This document shows, piece by piece, positions 23,101 through 36,700 of a stretch of 64,000 nt of DNA. The position numbers and the translations under genes were made by a program. The stretch's first letter is position 1, and every line of letters begins with the position of its first letter. The stretch comes from Microplitis mediator (lineage: Eukaryota; Arthropoda; Insecta; Hymenoptera; Braconidae), in the NCBI RefSeq assembly GCF_029852145.1, contig NC_079977.1, positions 19,098,781 through 19,162,780 on the forward strand, read 5' to 3'. The notes beneath the pieces are model-generated. The model made no database searches. It was not told the DNA's origin and worked only from the letters and a program-made list of their open reading frames with translations.

Positions 23101-26100
23101 GACGAGCCTCAAAGGTTTTAATGTTTTCTTTCAAAACTATAAGTTGCATGACTGTCAGAATTAATATAAATCAACTTATTTCACTTCAAAGATTTGATGT
23201 ACTCATAACCCTGTCCCTTCCTTTAACGAACTTTATATCAAATACAATAGTTTCTACTTAATCAATTAATCTTACTTAATTTAAAATGTAGTAATACTTG
23301 GACATCCCTGTCAAAATAACGCCGATTGTAGGGGCATATATCATGCAATATGTTCGAAAAATAAGATCTGTGAATGTTCATCGAATCATATCCGGCTACA
23401 TGACACCTACTGTGCACCAGCGTTGATGGCTTTTTGCTCGAAAGGTGAAAAATGTGCAACTGATCATGCTTCTTGTATTGATGATGAATGTCAATGCGAT
23501 GAAAATTTTGTACAGCATTCCAATGATCAGTGCTTACCAAGTAATTAAATGAGTTTTAATAATAACAATACTATCGTTTTAAGAATCCTGGAGGAGTTCC
23601 TGATAATAGCAGTTCTGCTCATGACATTCCGAAACAAAATCGATACTTTTACAGAATTCAGAAAATTTCGTGAGTCCATACTACGGTGCTTTAAAAAAAC
23701 TGATACAGAACATTAACAATAGTGTGGACAACGTTAGATTTGTTGAAATGTTATAACACACTCTTAGAACATCCTATAGTTTTTTTTTTAATTCTGGACT
23801 ATCGATCATAAAGCAAACTCCATAGAGACTCATTATGTTGGAGAATTGTATTTAGAATCATTTACAACACTTACACTGTAATAAATCCCGAGTGAATTCG
23901 GATTGAAATTAAATCCGAATTCACTCCGCATTCATTCCGCCACTCGGAGTTCCGGAGTTTTAAAAAAATCACTCCGTATGCGGAGTGAATTGGGAGTTTT
24001 TTTTAGCGGAGTGATTGCGGAGTGACGCGGATTTTATTTCAGTCCCAATTTACTCCGGTCCGGAGTTTTAACATTGACATCAATTTATATTAATTTATAT
24101 TAAACTGCTAAACAATGTGTGTGCTTGTGTGTGTTCGGATGTGTGCAAATATCTGCGTGTGTGTCCGCGTGTGTGCAAATGTGTGCATGTGTGCAAATGT
24201 GTGCATGTGTGCAAATGTGTGCGTGCGTGTGTATGCGAGTGCGCGTGTGTGTGCGTATCAGCTGATCAATTATGTAATACGCGAGTTATTACTTCGATTT
24301 TATTGAGTGGAGTTATTTTTTATAAATATTATTTACAAAACTCCGCTCCGGAGTGAATTTCACTCCGGAGAGATTAAATTAATAAAAAATTATCTACTCC
24401 GCGAAAACTCCCCTGTGGAGTAAATTTCACACCGAGGGGAGTGAATAATTAAAAATTCATCCACTCCGCATTCGCTCCGGATTTAATCCGGATTCACTCC
24501 GCGAATTTTTTACAGTGTATATGCATAACGACCTAATTACCCAGAAAGGAACGTTTTTATTATTTCATTCTGGAATTCGCCTGATAAAATTATATAAAGT
24601 TTTACAAAAATTTATGAGGTTTTGTAAATTGTCACTGTAAAGTATTAAAAAATTATATAAAATTTATTACAATTGTCTGAAATTTTTTAAAATTATAGAA
24701 AATTTTACAAAACTATAGATTTTTATAAAACTTTATAAAATATTACAGAAGCATCATTTCCCAGGTAATACTTTCAAATCTCAATGATTATCTACGGAGC
24801 CACCAGTAAAATCTAAAGATTTTTTTAAATTTTCGTAAAGCCGTATGTGGTACGGTATCAAATATCAGTTAGGGTCATTTTTTTAATATCAGCGGCATTT
24901 GCGCTGTTCTCAATGTTACCAAAATTAGGGGAGCGCGGTGTTGCCCCGGTCAGCGGGTCGTCCCGGTCACCCAAATTTTGAAAAGTCTATCATATAATAG
25001 ATTTTGAATTTAATTTAACCTCATATTCTCATTGAATTAGGGGTAGTTTATGAGCCCTAACGTTGAAAATTAATTTCTTATTAATAATAATTAATAAATA
25101 GAAAATTGATCGACTTTTGATCTAAAAATCGAGGACATTACCATAAGGTTTTTTTTTATATATTTTACAAGAAGAAAAGAGCTCATAATTGATATGTATA
25201 TTATCTACAGAAATTTCTCAATCCATTTTAATTTTTATAAAAGTATAATTTTCAATCCTATTTTTTTTTAATTCAGTTTATTTTCTCAAAAATTAGTTGG
25301 GGTCGTACCGATCAAAGTTATTGGGTCACATCGGTCAATTCATTTACTTGTTATTTCGACTGACAATTCGTGTGTTTGTTTAATAAAAATATTAACTAAT
25401 ATCTTATTTGATAAGCAATTAATTAATTAAAGTAAGCTTTTTAAAATTTAAGCTAAAAATTTCTTTGTTCATCAGGGGCATTTTCTTCTACAACATCGTA
25501 ACATTTGTGTTACAATATTAATGAACAAATAAATAAATTATTGATGCCTCGTAAGTGAGTATAGAAAACGGAAAAAAGTTAAATGTTGTTAATTATTAAT
25601 TTTACATTTTATTTTTTACTTCTTAAGTTTCAGTTGACCAAATAAAATTTTAATTCGATGAAATTTCAGCAATACGACTTTAGATTCTTAATTTTTTATT
25701 TGAAATTAACAGTGACCGGGATGACCCGCCAAATGACCGGAGCGACCCGACGTGTCAAACGTACAATTTTTTTAATTCATAAAATATTTCTATTTACTTT
25801 TATACTTTCATTTGTAAGCATGTGTCTTTGGTTCTCTAGATTCCGTGGAATAAGAAAACGTCCGTTTTATAATCTAATAAGGATAATTCAAAAATTTTGA
25901 AGGTTTATTTTTTAGGTGACCGGGGTGACCCCACGCTCCCCTACTGTAAATCCGTGCGTAAAGTTTTCAAAGATTACCCATGAATGATTAATTAATTTCC
26001 ACGGGATTCGTGCCATGGCTGAAGTTTTAGAAATATTTTAATAAAATGTCTGTAGAATATTCTAAAAGCCCGATGAAAAAAGATTTTAGACGATTGTATA

Positions 26101-29100
26101 AAATTATACACTGTAAAAAGAGCGGTGTTAAAAATGGACTCATTTTAACTCCGCCCGGTGTTAAAATAAAATTACACCGGTGTAGGAGGAGTAATTCACC
26201 GGTAATAAAAATACCGGTGTGAAATCAGGGTAACCGGTGTAAAAGCGGAGTAAAATCGGTGTAAAAGCGGAGTAAAATCGGTGTAAAAGCGGGGTAACCG
26301 GTGTAAAAGCGGAGTAATACTGGTGTAAATGCGGAGTAATACCAGTGTAAAAGTGGGGTAAATTGCGTCCGCTTGGAGTATTAACTTTAAAGATTATAAA
26401 ACACAAAAAATGTCAGTTCTCTATGAAAATTAATAAAGAATATTATTTATTAACAAGTACAGTGATCGAGTAAGTAAAAATATTCACAAAGTAAAATATT
26501 TTAACATCGGTAAAGAATATCTACACCGGAGACTTTTTTTTAACACCGGTACAGAATATTTACACCGGCGGCGGCGTTATTTTCACACCGCTTCCGGGGT
26601 ATATTTAACACCGATAATTTTAACACCTACACTGATTGGACTTACCCCGGTGATTTTTTACAGTGTATACAAAAAATGGCCCGATCAAATGGTATACAAC
26701 TGTATAAAAATTGTATACAATTCTATACAAATTATATACAATTCTATATAATTGCAATGAATAGAATTGTATATAATTATGTAGAATTGTATACAATTTG
26801 TATACACGTAAAGAATTTTTCGATAAAAATTACTCTCTAATTTCGAGTAATCCTGGGCCGTTGCAAAAAAATGGTATTTTTTGTTTTAAATTTAATATTT
26901 TTTGTTTAAATATTAACGTTGCTAGACTATGTTTTACTCTACTACTGAGTAATTTTTTAAAAGTCTTATATTTAATCGATTATTATGAATATCTCATCTT
27001 AATCTATTAATTTTTACTCCATGCGATTAATTTTTACTACCCAATATACCATTCTTTTAAACCCATTAACTGTTTGATGAAAAACTGCTTATAACTCGAA
27101 TAAATTTTCTTATCTATGGGAGTAATTTTTACTCTAAACTGCAGAGTAATATTTCAGTAGTCTCCGTTAATCTTCGGTTAATATCGGCTTCAATTAAATG
27201 TCTGTTATTTTTCTCGCGACAACTTACATGTTACGCACACAAACGTAGGCTTGAAAAAAGAGACGATCTCTGTATCTTTCTATAACTTAATATTTATTTG
27301 AAAAAAAAAAAAATTGTATATTTTCATTTTCGACACAATAAGAGTAATTTTTTTTTTATTCTTTTTCAAAATATTTATTTTAAATCATATTCTAAGGCAA
27401 TTAGATGGTTGTTAGATTTTTTATAGAAATTTCAGCCTATGAATTGTAATTTTTATTGTAATTCAATATAAATTTTATAAATTGAATAATCAACTTTTTA
27501 TCATAACCTACGAGTAAAAATTGAATTAGAGAGAATTTATTTAGACATCCGCTAGGGGTAATTTTTACTCGCGATTGTGAGTAAAAATTAATCTGATTGA
27601 TTTTTACTCACTGAAAGAGTAAAATTTCGTAATTAGAAAGTAAAAAGTCGTAATGGCCCAAGATTACTTGATTTAGAGTAATTTTTATAATAAATAACAT
27701 GGCAATATTCATACGAAAATTATTTCCGTGTAGAATTGTATACAATTGGATCGGGCCATTTTTTCTATCCAATCATATATAGTTCTATATATATTGGTCT
27801 ATATATAATTCTATTCAATTGTATAAAATCTTTTTTCATTGGAAGTGTATTACAATATTTTGTGAATTTTAGCAGCACTCGATTTAGCGCCAGTGTGCTA
27901 GAGAAGTTTTGATAAAGTATTATAGAACATGTTAAAAAATATCTTCTAGAATCCTCCGGTGTTTCGTAATTTTCAAGCTCTTTCTAGGGTTCGTCAATTT
28001 CTGAATTGTATTGCTAAAAATCTTGTAGCTGAATGTTTCAAGTATCATTGGGTTTTTCTTATGAATTTCTGAAGTTCTGTCAAAGTACCGATTGGTGCTC
28101 CAAAATGTCCTACGAGCGGAAAAGTTCTAAGGAAGAATCTCTCCGGGATTGATCAGAAACTGTTTTTTTTATTTTTTTTACATCGGATTGTCGTTCTTTC
28201 AGAGCCATTAGGTTCGTCTTGTAAAAGTGATTATGATTGTGAAAGAATTGAGTTTGCCAAATGTTCGAGAACTGAGATTTGTATATGCTCATTGAATACA
28301 CTTGCTGTTAATGGAACATCCTGTGTACCAATTTTGAATGAATTCTGCGAAGATAATGCCGACTGCAAAGTGGATAACTCTGAGTGTTTTGATAATAAGT
28401 GCGAATGCAAATCATTGTTTCGAACTATTGCTAATACTCAATGTGAAAGACGTAAGTACAAAATTATTATATCTACATTATAAACTTGATAGTATATATT
28501 AATTATTACATCTTGTAGAACTAACGATAAGTTTTATAGTTGTGTGTCAGATTAGAGAAGCAAGTTGTAGATGAGTGATATCAATACACGAGAGCACAAT
28601 ACTAATTGTTATTTAATAATCAAACTAGTCGAATGTGGGTTCACTCACAATTATATTTCTGCAATTACAATACAGTTGGATTCCATTCACTTGAATTCTC
28701 CCCTTAACCTTGACCCCTACTACAAACTTCGCTATCTTCCATATGATACCCTAAATTTGCATGTGTCTTCGCATTATAATAAATGCATCATTCGTGTAGA
28801 TACGAAAGCCAGTGCGTTGTAGTGTACTGTTTAAAGCAGAAAGGGCATTTGATAGATTGGAATTTCTAGGAAACTTCCGCTCCTTAGTAGATAAGTAGTC
28901 CAAGTTTATGTCATCCAACTGCTATTAGCCAATGACTCCGATTGTTTAACCCTAAGTTAATATCTTAAGAAAGTCATTTAACTGAACACCTCCAGCAAGT
29001 CTCTGACGGAAAATTAAAACGTGACTTGAACAGCATGAATTTCATGACAATACATTTTGAAGATTTCATCGAGTCTTACTCAAGATTCTTTCTAAAGACT

Positions 29101-32100
29101 TGGTAATCTGCTTGTAAATCAAATAAGTCTACATCTAATATGCTAGTATATCAGTCAGATTTATTCAAGATTGTAATGGGTCCACTTATTTCATCAATTT
29201 GATTGTGGTGTTGATATAACAAGGGCCCACACATGTGTCAATCTTAAAGGTGTCTTACGTACCTGATTAGCTATGCTCAGTAATCTCAGGACGAGGGTAA
29301 CCCCGTATTGAACCACGCAGTATTAAAATTTGTTTCCGGAAAGTCTTTCATGGAAAATTGAAACGAGACTTAAAATAGATGTATTTGATAAGAATACATT
29401 TTGGAGATTTCAACAAGTCTTACTCAAGATTCTTTCTAGAAACTTGGTAATCTGCTTGTAAAACAAGCAAGTCTGACCTAACGAAATGTGTAAGTATCTC
29501 AGGCAGATTTACTTAAGAACCGTTTTCAGATAATTTTGTCCAAGCTTTTCTCTGAGATAAAAACCCTAAACGCTAAATAAAAACACAGACCCGATGCTTT
29601 ACTCTATGAACTAGCGAAGTGCACTTCAATTTTTTGACAACTTCGATTTGTTTACGAGGAAAGCTTGGACAAAGTTTCCATTTACTGTACAAGTGCAACA
29701 AAGATAGTACCGTTTATCCACTTGAGTGCGAATAGAGAAACAAATGAAAACGCGTCTTAAGGTATTTTGCGAAAAGCACTTGCCGTAGACTTGGACAAGA
29801 GTGATTATGTAAACTTGTAAAAAACTTGAAATTTAGACTCCTAGGGATTTAAACTGTTATTTATATTTTGCTATATCCCTTATTTTTTTTTCAATTCTTA
29901 GCACACTTAGGCATGGATTGTCGAGAATCCGTAGACTGTCATGTCTTCCTAGACCACTCAGAATGTTCTGAAGAAAAAAAATGTGCATGTCGTCATGGTC
30001 ATTATGAGATGAACGATACGACGTGTGCGCCAGCATTCAACGAAGCATGTGAATATGGAGAAACATGTGCACTCGCAAACTCTACTTGCATCAACCAGAA
30101 ATGTCAATGCAAGCCTGGTTATGTTTATCAAGAATCCGAATGTGTGCCAAGTATATGATCTTATTCTATTTTCGATAAATTCAAAATTCAAGTCCTGTGT
30201 CAAACCGTATTTTTGTTATTTCCTGTAGAATATTTGGGAATGCCATGTCAAACTGAGGGAGATTGTCAGGAAATTGAATTTTCAACGTGTTCAGAAGATA
30301 ACATTTGTGTTTGTAAAGTGAATTACGGGGGACCGGATTTATTTACTTGCTCACTACTTATAGGGGCTGACTGTTCAAAAGATGATGATTGTCTCGCTCA
30401 AAATTCTCGTTGTTTTCGTGAAAAATGCGAGTGCACGGAATATCATTCTGTTCATTCAAATGGTATCTGTACACTAAGTGAGTATGCTGATAATAAATAG
30501 AAATAAATTTCTGAATCACGCTTATAAATGAATATATATATATATATTAGGGTAGTCGTTAAAAATTGAATTTTATCAGGAGTCCCATAAAAAGCTTCTT
30601 TTGTAGTGAAAAAACACGTGGGGAATTCAGTTTTTTCGTTTTAAGTAAAAAGAACACGCGCCGACGGACGATCAAAGTTTATTTTTCGATACAATCGCGG
30701 TTTTTTTCAAATGTCTCATTCAATATGCAGATTAAAGGAAAAAACCATAGGACTAATTTTGTAGGCCATTTAATTTTTGACAGAAAAGGTCATGTTCATT
30801 TTTTTTTTCAAACGTGTATTTATGAAGATATTTTTAAAAGACTTTCTAGATCTCATCAATTGAACTTTTTAAGGATTACGAATGTTAAAAATTTATGGTA
30901 ATCGTAACTATACTACTATAGTAAACATTACCATCGTCATGTATTATGAAGCTCGACCACTATCCACTAAACTGATCCATCTTATTAATGTTGAGTAAAT
31001 CTTGATGTTAATCTGAAATACTATCATTCAATTTCGAGATTTGTGTGTTGCTTTTTTATGTAATAGTAGTAATTCATAACGACTCAATCCAAATTAAAAC
31101 AATTTTTTATTTATTTTCCATTTACGTACACCTTTAAAAATAGTCAAAAATATCATTTTGACGAGCTTTAAAGGTATAAATGATTTCTTTCAAAACTTTA
31201 GGTTGCATGACTGTCAGAATTAATATAATTTAACTCATTTTACTTCAAAGATTTGATGTACTCATAACCCTGTCCCTTCTTCAACGAATTTCCTGTCGAA
31301 TAAAATCATCCCTCGCAGATTTGAATCACGGTGGAAACACCGTGGAAGTGTAAACACCGTGGATCTACCGTGGTTACACGGTGGGTTTGTTCCATTTCAC
31401 CACCGGGTACACAGTGTATCCACTGTGACTACGCGGTGCATCCACCGTGATTCCACGGTGGCTTTGTGCTATTTCACCACCGTGGTTCCACGGTGTATCC
31501 ACCACGTAGTCACAGTGGAAACACCGTGTATACACAGTGGTCAATCCATCGCGGAATCACGGTGGATACACCGCGTAATCACAGTGGTAAAATGGAACAA
31601 ACCCACCGTGTTTCCACCGTGATTCAAATCTGCGAGGGATTTCAAATTAATAAAATACTCTTACTCAATTTAAAATGCAGCATTACTTGGACATTCCTGT
31701 CGAAGTGACAGAGATTGTAGGCACATAAATCATGGAATATGTTCGAGAAATAAGATTTGTGACTGTTTATCAAATCACATCTGGGTGAATGCAACCTACT
31801 GTGCACCAGCGTTGAGGTCGTTTTGCTGGAAGGGTGAAATATGTGCAACTGATCATGCTACTTGTATTGATGATGAATGTCAATGCGATGAAAATTTTAT
31901 ACAGCAATCCAATAATCAGTGCATACCAAGTAACTAAATGAGTTTTAATAATAACAATACTCTCGTTTTAAGAATCCAGGAGGCGTTCCTCATAAGGGCG
32001 TTTCTGCTCGTGACATTTTGGAACATCCATACTTTTACAGAACTTTAGAAATTTCGAGAGGGCAGACTACAGTGCTTTAACAAAACTGATATAGAACATT

Positions 32101-33632
32101 AACAATGCTTTGGATAACGTTAGATTCGTTAAAAGGTTATAATACACTCTGGGAACATCCTACAGTTTTTTTTTTAAACATTTCTGGGCCATCGATCATA
32201 AAGCGAACACCGTAGAGACTCATGAAGTTGGAGAATCGTATTTAGAATCATTTACAACACTCCCTAGCGGATCCGAATTACGGTAAATACAGTGATTTAC
32301 CGTAATTTGCCGTAATTTACCGTAATTTACGGTGCCTAGCAGAATTACCGTAAATTACGGTAAATTGCCTTAATTTACCGTAATTTTACGGCGCCTAGCA
32401 TAATTACCGTAAATTACGGCAATTTACCGTCTTATTTATCGGCTTATAATCATAAAGAACTGATTACCCGGGAAAAAATTTTTTTATAAAATTTATATAT
32501 TTTCATACTGAAAATGGCCTGGTTAAATTTTGTAAGGTTTTACAAAAATTGAGTGGACTGTTCGGGACATGTGATTTGTGTTAAATTTAACACAAATCAC
32601 ATGTCCCAAACCATCTACTCAATTTTTTGTGTTAATTTAACATATTACAATTGTGTCAAACAATAACACGAGCTTAGTGTTCAATAGATTAACACAAATA
32701 TTTTGTTAATTAAACATTTTTTTTTGTGTAAGTCCAACAAACTTGTTGTGTTAAATATAACTTAAAAAGTATGTTAGATCTATATTTTTTCTACTGCAGT
32801 TTCAACAAACGAACATGTGTCAAATGAACTTAAGTATTTGGTAAAAATTCAACGCAAATAATGAATTGTTTTGACTCAAATTGAATGTAAATGGAACGCG
32901 CGTCTAGCATTGAATTTAACTTAATGACTATTTTAAAGTTAAATCGTACCAGTGTTGAAAAATGATAAGTTGACTTACACAATTAAAATGTCAATGTAAC
33001 GTACGTCAATCTTAAAATGTTACCATAGAAATTCCATAAATTGTACTTCAAAAAAAATTAAAATCGGTATATCGGTTGACCCTGCAGGCCAGCCCTAAAA
33101 CTTCTGACTATTGTTGAGCTCCTTGTTGTGAATACAGTTTTGAGCTCTTCAAGCTCGAAAATACTTTTGTATTTTGCCGGCGTTTTCGAAAGAAAACGTG
33201 TTTTTCCATTATTTCTCCAATGATATGTCTCAAACGAATTGACCGATTGAGACGTTCATTGATCGGATCAGTCGCTTCGAAGATCATCAAAGAAAACCGT
33301 TTTTCACCATTTCTTTCTCGATCGATATCTCTCGACCAACTAAACCGATTTTGATGGTTGAGACGGCAATCGACGCGTTTTATTTAATTCTAGAGCTGAT
33401 TAGATTTCGGAATCGATCAATTGAGCCATTTCTGAAAAATTTCAAAAAAACTGAAATAGTATATTATTAATAGAAAAAATTTTTTGTTTCTTTATTTCTT
33501 CTATATCGTAGAGTCCATTTAATCGATCGATTTGGAATTTTCAGAAAAGTTGTCAGCTAACAAACTCAATCGATTGCCACCTCAACGATCTTGATCGGTC
33601 AATTCATTAAAAAGATATGAAGCGTTTACATC

Positions 33633-33701
<69 letters not shown>

Positions 33702-36700
33702 ACACATACACACACACACACACACACATACAGACACTCGGACATTCTTCTAAAAATAGTCGGAATAGCTTCCTATGACCTCAAAATGTTGACATCTGAT
33801 GAAAACTCGATTTTCGAAAATCGAGGTGAAACCAATAACTAAAACTTAGTTACTATAACCAGTTACTTAAAAATTACTGCAAATCAGTGAATATTCACTG
33901 CATAAACAGTCCCAAGTATGCCACTTATTCAATCATTTGTATACTTGGGTCTATTTGTGCAGTGAATATTCACTGATTTACCGCACTTTTCATTGATTCA
34001 TTTTAAGAGAGTATAGTCTTTAAAAATTCTGAAAAGTTTTATACAATTGTATAAAATTTTGTAAGACTATAAATTTTTTATGTAAAATTTTATAAAATTG
34101 TATCAAATCACATATAATTTTCTAAAATTCTATAAGAAAATTTTTTGTCGAATTCATGAAATTTTATAAAATTTTATATAATTGTTTAAAATTTCATAAA
34201 ATTATTTATTATTTTTAGATGTTACATTAAAATTTTATAAAATTTCATAAAATTTTACAAAACTTTATAAAATTCTATCAAATTTTATAAAACCATTTTT
34301 TCCCGGGTAATTTTGCTCAAATCAAAATGATTACCTACGGAGCCATCAGCATAATCTAAGCAAATTTTCATAAAGCCGTATATGGTACGTTATCCAACTT
34401 CATTTGGGGGCATTTTTATGAATATCAGCAGCATTTGCGCAGTTCTTAATGTTCCAAAAGAATTACTGTCAAGTCGTGTGTAAAATTTTCAAATATCTTC
34501 CATGAATTATTTATTAATTTCTACGGGATTCGTGCCACGGCTAAAGTTTAAGAAATATTTTTAAAAAATATCTATAGAATATTAGAAAAGTATATTATAA
34601 TATTTTGTGAATTTTAGCAGCACTCGATTTAGCGTCAGTGTAATAGTGATGTTCTGATGAAGCATTATTGAAGATGTTGAAAATTATCTTATAGATTCCT
34701 CTGGGGTTCTGTAATTTTCAATGCTTTTTCTAGGGTTCGTCAATTCCTGAATTGTATAGCTAAACATCTTGCAGCTGAAAGTTTAATGTATCATCGGGAT
34801 ATTCTTATGAATTCTTAAAGTTCTGTAAAAGTACCGACTGGTGATCAAAAATGTCCTACGAGCGGAAAAGTTCTTGGGAAGCATCTTTCCGGGATTACTC
34901 AGGAACTTTTTTTCTCACATCTGATTGTCGTCATTCCAGAGATATTAGATTCGTCTTGTGAAACTGATTCTGATTGTAACGGAGTTAAGTTTGCCGAATG
35001 TTCGACAACTAGGATTTGTACATGCTCATCAAATACATTTGCTGTTAATGAAACATCCTGTGTACCAATTTTAAATTTATTCTGCGTGGATGATGACGAC
35101 TGCAAAGTGGATAACTCGAGGTGTTTCGGTAACTTTTGCGAATGCAAACCAACGTTTCAAACTATTTCTAATACTGAATGTAGAAAACGTAAGTTGAAAA
35201 TTATTATATTTACCTTATAAACTTGATAGTATATATTAATTTTTACATCTTGTAGAACTAACGATAAGTTTTATAGTTGTGTGTCAGATTAGGAAGCAAG
35301 TTGTAGATGAGTGATATCAATACACGAGAGCACAATACTAATTGTTATTTAATAATGAAACTAGTCGAATGTTGGTTTACTTACAATTACATTTCAGCAA
35401 TTACAATACAGTTGGATTCCATTCACTTGAAACTATTCCTTAACCTTGCCCCCTTCTAAAAACTTTGCCATCTTCCAGATGATTACCTGACCGTTGATCC
35501 GAGGACAATTAATCCGCGACAATTGATCCTTGCGACGATTGATCCGCCGATAAAATATACTCACACACATATAAATGTGAAAAATTACGCCCTTTTTTCA
35601 CTAATTTTGTGTGCGTGTAACATAAAAAATATACTCACACACAAATTTTTCACATTTATATGTGTGTGAGTATATTTGATCGACGGATCAATCGTCGCAA
35701 GGATCAATTGTCGCGGATTAATTGTCGCTGATCAATTGTCCTCGGATCATCGGTCGTGTCACCCTTCTATATAATACCCCAAGTTTGCATCTGTCTCTTT
35801 ATTATAATAAATGCGTCACTCGTGCAGATGCGAAAGCCTGTGCGTTGTAGTGTACTGTTTAAAGCAGAAGGGGCATTCGATAGGTTGGAATTTCTAGGAA
35901 AATTCCGCTCCTTCGTAGGCTAATAGTTCAAATCAATGTCATTTGACTGCTATCGGTCGATTAGTTCAATCGTTAATCCCTAAGTCACTATTTAAAGTAA
36001 GCTACCTAACTGAAGACCTCCACCAAGTCTCTTACGGGAAATTGAAACGAACTTGAAGAAGATGTATTTCATACCATTACATTTTGGAGATTTCATCAAG
36101 GCTTACTTCAAATTCTTTTTAAACACTTTATTATTATTATTTTTATTTTGATTATGTCCTTAATTTATTTTTTATTTCTTAGCACACTTGGGCATGGATT
36201 GTCGAGAATCCACAGACTGTCATGACTTCCTAGACCGCTCAGAATGTTCTGATGCATATAAATGTGAATGTCCTCTAGGATACTATGCAATAAGCAATGA
36301 GACGTGTGCACCAGCATTCAATGAAGTATGCGTACATGGAGAAATATGTGCACCCGAAAACTCTATTTGCATCAATCATAAATGTCAATGCAAACCTGAT
36401 TATGTTTATCGAGGATCCAAATGTGTGCCAAGTATGTGATCTCATTTAATTTTCGATAAAATCAAAGTGTAAGTCCTTTGTCAAACTGTATTTTCGTTAT
36501 TTACTGTAGAACTTTTGGACATGCCATGCCAAACCGAGAGTGATTGTGTGGGAATTCAATTTTCAACGTGTTCCGATGATAATATTTGTGTTTGTGAATT
36601 GAATTACGGGGGACGTGATTTATTAACTTGCTCACCACTTATAGGGGGTGAATGTATAGAAGATGATGATTGCATCATTCCAAATTCATATTGTTTACGT

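Larger units (their letters stand above)
26069..27843. mobile_element. Outer element with three others nested
   Basis: CCCGATGAAAAAAGATTTTA is matched by TATAAAATCTTTTTTCATTGGA, flanked by AG at 26067-26068 and 27844-27845. Blocks 1 and 3 lack it. It holds elements at 26109-26665, 26671-27764 and, inside the latter, 26805-27730. Confidence 0.75.
32467..34307. mobile_element. CCCGGGAAAAAATTTTTTTATAAAA element, enlarged by insertions
   Basis: CCCGGGAAAAAATTTTTTTAT and ATAAAACCATTTTTTCCCGGG with TA on both sides (32465-32466, 34308-34309). The outer parts, made of TTTTATAAAATT words, match shorter decayed copies in the A-B introns of blocks 1 and 2. The interior holds a perfect palindrome (32564-32607), a Helitron-like repeat and a CA microsatellite. 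Confidence 0.8.

Noticed and set aside
30566..30901. 111-codon plus frame in the D2-A3 intron
   Set aside because: No recognisable domain, absent from the sister introns, and its composition follows the AT-rich background.
31310..31638. ACGGTGG palindrome array as a regulatory cluster
   Set aside because: It is a complete inverted-repeat element with AT duplications and is better explained as a recent insertion.
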